A stretch of 45,984 nt of DNA, from the NCBI RefSeq assembly GCF_000739635.1, contig NZ_BATQ01000181.1:1-45984 (forward strand). Direction: 5' to 3'. Shown here piece after piece: positions 41,103-45,984 of the stretch. Both the position numbers and the translations under genes were made by a program. The stretch's first letter is position 1. The number at the start of each line of letters is the position of its first letter. The notes beneath the pieces are model-generated. The model was not told the DNA's origin. It searched no databases and worked only from the letters and a program-made list of their open reading frames with translations. The DNA is from Verrucomicrobium sp. BvORR034 (GTDB lineage: Bacteria > Verrucomicrobiota > Verrucomicrobiia > Verrucomicrobiales > Verrucomicrobiaceae).

Positions 41103-42586
41103 TAGGTCAGTAGTTCTCTCACTACATGGCCGTGCACGTCGGTGAGCCGGCGGTCGATGCCGTTGTGGCGGACGGTCAGTCTTTCGTGATCGATGCCCAG
41201 CAGGTGGAGCATCGTGGCGTGGATGTCATACACCTGCGTAGGGTGATCCCGGTCCAGCGGCTTGTAGCCCCATTGATCGCTTTCGCCATAGGTCACACCG
41301 CCCTGGATGCCTCCGCCGCAGAGCCAGTTGGTGAAGCAGTACGGATTGTGATCCCGCCCTGAGCCGCCTTGCGTGGAGGGCATGCGGCCAAACTCGGTGG
41401 TCCAGAGGATGAGGGTATCCTCCAACAGACCTCGTTGTTTAAGGTCCAGGATAAGGGCGCTCACCGCCTTGGCCATGCCCCAGGCCAGCGGACCGTGATC
41501 CCGCTCGACGTCCTCATGGCTGTCCCAGTTCCGTCTGGGAAAGCCGTTGTCGTTGCCGCTCCAGATCTGCACAAAACGCACGCCGCGCTCCAGCAGGCGA
41601 CGGGCCGTGAGGCACTTGCGCCCCATGCAGTCAGCCTCCTCAGCAGGATTGATCTCCGTGGGCCACACTTTGCGGTGCTCCTGGATGCCGTACATTTCCT
41701 TGATCCTCTCCGGCTCGCCCGAGATATCGAGCGCCTCCGGTGCGGCCAGTTGCATCTTCGCCGCCAGTTCATAGCTACGGATGCGGGAGTCCAGACGCGG
41801 ATCTCCGCCATGAAGGGCCGCATGCTGACGGTTCAAGCGGCTTAACAGATCCTGCCCCGCCGCCTCGGACCTGGCACTGACATAAGTTCCCGCCTTGTGC
41901 GGATAGAGGTCCGCGATCGGCACCTCGGCACCGGGATAGATGATGGTGCCCGCATGCTGGGAAGGCAGGAACGCGGCATCCCAGTTCTTGGGTCCGTTGG
42001 ACGCAAACCCGCGATGATCCGGCAGCACCACAAAGGAGGGGAGGTTCTCGCTGAGCGATCCCAGTCCGTAACTCACCCACGAGCCCATGCCGGGAAACCC
42101 AGGAAGGTTGAACCCAGTGGCCTGGAGCAGCGTGCCCTGTGAGTGCACCCCTGTCTTGCCCACCAGATTGTGGACGAAGGCCATGTCATCCACGCAGGCC
42201 CCCAGCGGCGCCACCACCTCGCTCAACATCTTGCCGCTCCCGCCGTAGGGCTTGAAGTCCCACACCGGCTTCTTCCAGGGACCCAGACCATTTTGAAACG
42301 CCTCCACCGGCTCACCAAAGTCGGAGGCTTCGCCGTGGTGCTTGATGAGCGCCGGCTTGTAGTCAAAGAGATCGATGTGGCTCGCGGCCCCCGCCATGAA
42401 GAGCTGCACCACCTGCTTCGCCCGCGGGGCACGCATGGGTGCCCTCCCTTCTGCCGACGCTGCTGCGTGAAGCGACTCGCTCTGCAACAGCGAGCCCAGC
42501 GCCAACAGACCGAACCCCTGCCCGCTGGCAGCCAGCAGCTCCCGGCGGCTCAGTGTTCTTGGTGATAACATCGACGGCGTCTTCAT
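41102..42586 (-). CDS. DUF1501 domain protein, Tat-exported
   Basis: The 494-residue protein starts with a Tat-like signal (SRRELLAASGQGFGLLALGS). DUF1501 proteins resemble sulfatases/alkaline phosphatases in fold. VQLFMAGAASHIDLFDYKP at the mature start, WTTEFGRMPSTQGGSGRDH and a C-terminal TVRHNGIDRRLTDVHGHVV are typical. The gene starts 18 bp after the DUF1553 gene on the same strand. The two form a standard pair in Planctomycetes and Verrucomicrobia, where they are thought to act together outside the cytoplasm; their reaction is not established. Confidence 0.93.
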   Translation of the reverse strand: MKTPSMLSPRTLSRRELLAASGQGFGLLALGSLLQSESLHAAASAEGRAPMRAPRAKQVVQLFMAGAASHIDLFDYKPALIKHHGEASDFGEPVEAFQNGLGPWKKPVWDFKPYGGSGKMLSEVVAPLGACVDDMAFVHNLVGKTGVHSQGTLLQATGFNLPGFPGMGSWVSYGLGSLSENLPSFVVLPDHRGFASNGPKNWDAAFLPSQHAGTIIYPGAEVPIADLYPHKAGTYVSARSEAAGQDLLSRLNRQHAALHGGDPRLDSRIRSYELAAKMQLAAPEALDISGEPERIKEMYGIQEHRKVWPTEINPAEEADCMGRKCLTARRLLERGVRFVQIWSGNDNGFPRRNWDSHEDVERDHGPLAWGMAKAVSALILDLKQRGLLEDTLILWTTEFGRMPSTQGGSGRDHNPYCFTNWLCGGGIQGGVTYGESDQWGYKPLDRDHPTQVYDIHATMLHLLGIDHERLTVRHNGIDRRLTDVHGHVVRELLT

Positions 42587-42604
42587 GAGCGGTGCATCAA
42601 TAGA

Positions 42605-45600
42605 TCAATCCACGAACGTGAACTCATTCAGGTTCAAGATGAGGCGGCAGGTGTTGGGCAGGCCATGTTGAGTCGCATGAGCCACCAGTGCCGCCACCTC
42701 CTCGCCGGTGGGTTCGCGACCCAGCGCCAGCACAAAGGCACGCCTCACCTGTTGATCAGGCTCGTTCGCCTCCCTGGTCACCCGCGCGGCAAAGTGCTCT
42801 GCCATCGCCACCGTCAACCCGTTGTTGAGCATGGCCAGGGCCTGCAATGGAGAGAGGCTCTCGTTGCGCTTGTCCACCCGCATGGAAGGATCCGCGCAAT
42901 CCAGCACCGTCATGAAGGGCTGCTGCTGGCTGCGCACGATGAAGCGGTAGATGCTGCGCCGGTGGCTACGCGGATCATCGGGATCATGCAGATGATATTG
43001 ATAGTGCGGTGAATGTTCCGGCTTCTCGATGATGAAATCCTGGAACGAAGGCCCGCCCATCTTCAGGTCCAGCCTGCCGCTTACAGAGAGGATGGCATCC
43101 CGCACCGCCTCCGCCTCCAGCTTGCGCCGGTTCTGCCGCCAGAGCAGGCGGTTGTCCGCATCCACACCCGCCGCGAGGGCCGCCATCTCCGGCGTCGCAT
43201 CACTCTGCTGCCGGTAGGTGCGGCTCATGACGATGAGCTTGTGCAGTGATTTCACGGAACCCTTCAAATCATCACGGAAGGCGCGTGCCAGCCAGTCCAG
43301 CAGTTCGGGATGACTGGGCGTTCCGCCCATGCGGCCGAAGTCATTGGGCGTGTCCACCAGAGCCCGGCCAAAGTGATATTGCCACACCCGGTTCACCATG
43401 CTGCGCCAGAAGAGGGCATTGTCGTGGCTCGTGATCCATTGCGCCAGAGCCACACGCCGGGCGCCTTCATCATCCGCATTGGCGCACGCAAACTTGCCCG
43501 CCAGAACATCGAACGCCGCAATGCCACCTGGGGCCATCAGCTTGTCCGGCGTCTTCACATCCCCGCGTTTCAGCAGAGGGATCGGCCGGGGCTTGCCCCC
43601 AGAAGGTCCTGTGCCGACAAATGTACCCGTCCCGTAGTGCACGGTGCCCGCATACACCACCTGCGGCGCAGGCATGGCGGAGAGTTCCCGGTTGATGCGC
43701 TCCGCCTTTTCCCGCGTCACTTCCAGCTCCCGAAGGTCCTCGGGTTTGGCGCTCTTTGCCACCAGAGCCTTGCGTTGCGTCTCCAGTTCCGCCAGCCCGC
43801 CGGGGTTGTTGCCGGGCTCGAACCCGGGAGCGATTCCATCCAGCAGGTTCACCTTTGCCCAGCGCGGCGGGGCCTCGATGGCATCCCGGGAGGTGATCGT
43901 GCCGCCAGTGCCGAGGTTGTTTCCTTGCTCATCCAGCACCTGGAACTCCGCCAGTGCCAGCATGTAGTCTTGCTTCCGCTCCGCCAGCCGGGTCGCAGTG
44001 AGGCGCACGTATCGGCCCTTCGCGCTCTGCGGTTTGAGAGTCTGCACGGCCGTGCCTGGATTGCGCTGATCTTCCGCATCCCGATGCTCCGCCGCCACCA
44101 CCTGCCCTGCGGCAAATGCGGGATCATCACTGACCTCTACACGATACCTCACTGGGAATCCAAAACCCGCCCCAATGCCGTTGAAGTCATCATAGCAAGG
44201 TGCCAGCACCACGCGGTCCACCGCCGTGGAGCGCCCCAAGTCCACCTGCACCCATTTCACCTCGTCGCGGGATGCGGCCAGCGCACTGTGATATCCAAAC
44301 TTCGGGCTCGCATTGCCCTTGGTGGCCTTGCGAGCCTCGGTGATCTTCCCGTCCAGTGCCGCGAGCTCCGGCCCGGCCTTGTCTTGGAGGCTCTTCTCCA
44401 GCTTCTTCTGCCGGTCGCTCAACTGGCGCTGTTGGAACTCCAGCTCCGCGCGCTTCTGGGTCAGCACGGGATCCGCGTAGTACTTCTTGTCTGCCCGATC
44501 CAGCGCGGCAAACACCGCCTGGAGAGAGTAGTAGTCCTCCTGCGTAATGGGATCGAACTTGTGGTTGTGGCACTGCGCGCACCCCACCGTCAGGCTCATG
44601 AAGGTGCCCAGGGTGTTCTGCACCATGTCATCCCGGTCCAGGTGCCGGGCGATCTTGCCATCGATCTTTGACTCCGGCACCTCCGCGTGGCCGATCAGAT
44701 CCCACGGCCCTGCCGCGATGAACCCCAGCGCCTCCATGCCGTCGCGCGTGCCGGGAAAGAGCACGTCACCTGCGATCTGTTCTTCCGCGAACCGGGCGTA
44801 CGGCTTGTCCTCGTTGAACGAGCGGATCACGTAGTCGCGGTACGGCCACGCGTTGTTGCGGGGCTTGTCCTTGTCATAACCGTGCGTCTCCCCGTAGTGC
44901 ACCACATCCAGCCAGTGCCGCGCCCAGCGTTCACCGTAGCGGGGCGAGGCCAGCAGACGATCCACCAGACGCTCGTAGGCGCGGGCATCAGGGTCCGGAT
45001 CCTGGAGGAAGGCGGTCACCTCCTCAGGTGCAGGCGGCAGCCCGGTGAGGTCGAAGGACAGACGCCGGATCAAGGTGCGCCGGTCCGCCTGCGGTGCCAG
45101 GCTCAACCCTTTGGAGGAGAGGGCCCGATCAATGAAGGTATCCAGCGTATCGCTGTTGGCAGGGAGGCCCCTGGCCGTAGGCTGTTGCAGTGGCTTGAAG
45201 GCCCACCAGTCCATCCGGTCTTCCGTCTTGGCCACATCCACGCCCTCCGGCCACTTCGCGCCTTCATCGATCCAGCGTTTGAGCGTGTCGAGGTCTGTGG
45301 AGGTCAACTTCGGCACCAACGACTTCACCGGCGGCATCGTCATCTTGGCTTCCGCGCCCGTGATAAAGCGAAACAGCGGGCTCCCTGTGCTGTCACCCGG
45401 CACGATGTTCGGCGCGTGGTTGTCGCCTTCGTGCAGCGCTATCTGCTTCAGGTCCAAACGATAACCGCTCTTCTGCTTCTCCGGCCCGTGACAGTCATAG
45501 CAGTGCTTTTCCAGGATCGGGCGCACGTCCCGGACAAAATCCACCGGAACCGCAGCAGCGGATAGCCCCACGCCACCAAGGCTGACCAGGGCGAGGACGA

Positions 45601-45625
45601 AGGACCGTTGCGTAAGCGATGTCAC
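42605..45625 (-). CDS. DUF1549/DUF1553 protein with PSCyt1 heme-type motif and discoidin-like insert
   Basis: From GTG 45625 the protein has 1006 residues. A hydrophobic signal segment (SFVLALVSLGGVGLSAAA) leads into a PSCyt1 domain with C42-x-x-C45-H46 (CYDCHGPEKQKSGYRLDLK). DUF1549 follows (FDLTGLPPAPEEVTAFL, YGERWARHWLDVVHYGET), with a second CxxCH (VGCAQCHNHKFDP). An inserted region resembles a discoidin/F5-8C sugar-binding domain (VKWVQVDLGRSTAVDRVVLA to KGRYVRLTATRL, about 440-560). DUF1553 ends the protein (MVNRVWQYHFGRALVDTPND, SLSPLQALAMLNNGLTV). The true start is uncertain, as the frame is open to 45859 with no Shine-Dalgarno in view. It heads the operon with the DUF1501 gene. Confidence 0.9.
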   Translation of the reverse strand: MTSLTQRSFVLALVSLGGVGLSAAAVPVDFVRDVRPILEKHCYDCHGPEKQKSGYRLDLKQIALHEGDNHAPNIVPGDSTGSPLFRFITGAEAKMTMPPVKSLVPKLTSTDLDTLKRWIDEGAKWPEGVDVAKTEDRMDWWAFKPLQQPTARGLPANSDTLDTFIDRALSSKGLSLAPQADRRTLIRRLSFDLTGLPPAPEEVTAFLQDPDPDARAYERLVDRLLASPRYGERWARHWLDVVHYGETHGYDKDKPRNNAWPYRDYVIRSFNEDKPYARFAEEQIAGDVLFPGTRDGMEALGFIAAGPWDLIGHAEVPESKIDGKIARHLDRDDMVQNTLGTFMSLTVGCAQCHNHKFDPITQEDYYSLQAVFAALDRADKKYYADPVLTQKRAELEFQQRQLSDRQKKLEKSLQDKAGPELAALDGKITEARKATKGNASPKFGYHSALAASRDEVKWVQVDLGRSTAVDRVVLAPCYDDFNGIGAGFGFPVRYRVEVSDDPAFAAGQVVAAEHRDAEDQRNPGTAVQTLKPQSAKGRYVRLTATRLAERKQDYMLALAEFQVLDEQGNNLGTGGTITSRDAIEAPPRWAKVNLLDGIAPGFEPGNNPGGLAELETQRKALVAKSAKPEDLRELEVTREKAERINRELSAMPAPQVVYAGTVHYGTGTFVGTGPSGGKPRPIPLLKRGDVKTPDKLMAPGGIAAFDVLAGKFACANADDEGARRVALAQWITSHDNALFWRSMVNRVWQYHFGRALVDTPNDFGRMGGTPSHPELLDWLARAFRDDLKGSVKSLHKLIVMSRTYRQQSDATPEMAALAAGVDADNRLLWRQNRRKLEAEAVRDAILSVSGRLDLKMGGPSFQDFIIEKPEHSPHYQYHLHDPDDPRSHRRSIYRFIVRSQQQPFMTVLDCADPSMRVDKRNESLSPLQALAMLNNGLTVAMAEHFAARVTREANEPDQQVRRAFVLALGREPTGEEVAALVAHATQHGLPNTCRLILNLNEFTFVD

Positions 45626-45883
45626 GCAGGCAATAACGACGGAGACGAGGACGACCTCTGAAACGCAATCGCGGGACAGGGGCGAGATCGGTAAAAACCA
45701 ACAGCAGGGGCGAGCGTGACCAAACTTCCGGAGAGTATCCGTGCCGTGGTTGATGAGGGATAGGCAGCGCTGCACCCTGCTAGTGACATTAGGTCCGCTC
45801 TGTTCATGCAACAACCTTGTAGCGATCTGAAAACCACCAACAGCGCCGACGACTCCCAAACCAAGAGAAAGCGTTCGCTCCAG

Positions 45884-45918
45884 GGTTGGAGTACCGACTT
45901 TAGTCGGCTCAGTCGTGC
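45884..45918. repeat. Family B palindrome (ACTTTAGT core)
   Basis: GGAGTACCGACTTTAGTCGG followed by CTCAG. The arms (CCGACTTTAGTCGG) differ from the other copies by paired changes. Confidence 0.8.
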
Positions 45919-45984
45919 GTCTCCATCACGTCGCTCCGCTTCAAGACTCAATGCCCGCCTAAAGGCCAATGCCATCAGGGAATA

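Overview
The window most likely comes from a Verrucomicrobiota chromosome, probably Verrucomicrobiaceae. The evidence is a high-GC right half, the paired DUF1553 (Planctomycete-type cytochrome C) and DUF1501 (Tat-exported) genes, many secreted proteins, a CBS/DRTGG/DHH pyrophosphatase, and intergenic regions packed with palindromic repeats. This is inferred from gene families only; there is no rRNA to confirm it.

Left part (1-12,076). It starts inside a decayed periplasmic aldehyde oxidoreductase operon. The FAD subunit (paoB-like) has a one-base frameshift and the Mo subunit (paoC-like) has two frameshifts and a large internal deletion, while the cofactor gene mocA is intact. Next come a small AT-hook protein, exonuclease III (xth), a short membrane protein, two convergent sensor kinases, a fragmented third hybrid kinase, a small heat-shock protein, unknown ORFs and a Rep-like replication initiator that ends about 90 bp from the 3' end of a tRNA-Cys gene. 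This stretch looks less GC-rich than the rest, holds several broken genes and has none of the repeats found further right. I read it as an acquired, decaying island abutting tRNA-Cys.

Right part (12,150-45,984). It carries housekeeping genes: leuC-leuD, a Mn-dependent pyrophosphatase, accD, a class III aminotransferase with a divergent AraC regulator, and NDH-2. It also carries secreted or envelope enzymes: an SGNH hydrolase, a beta-propeller/M28/PDZ peptidase, an EF-hand protein broken by a C7 run, a three-repeat beta-sandwich protein, a Tat-exported intradiol dioxygenase, a Gfo/Idh/MocA oxidoreductase, a secreted FAD oxidoreductase, OsmC, and DUF1501/DUF1553.

Nearly every intergenic gap here is a mosaic of short repeat families. 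The most striking is a family of about 45 bp made of five AGACNNN units, often headed by a small GC hairpin. In seven of fourteen copies it begins at or within about 45 bp of a stop codon, always in the same orientation relative to the gene. Other families are covarying palindromes (core ACTTNAGT), a two-copy element of roughly 380 bp with a perfect 24-bp inverted repeat, and two large foldback structures between 35.7 and 36.4 kb. These repeats are the best candidates for undescribed biology in the window.
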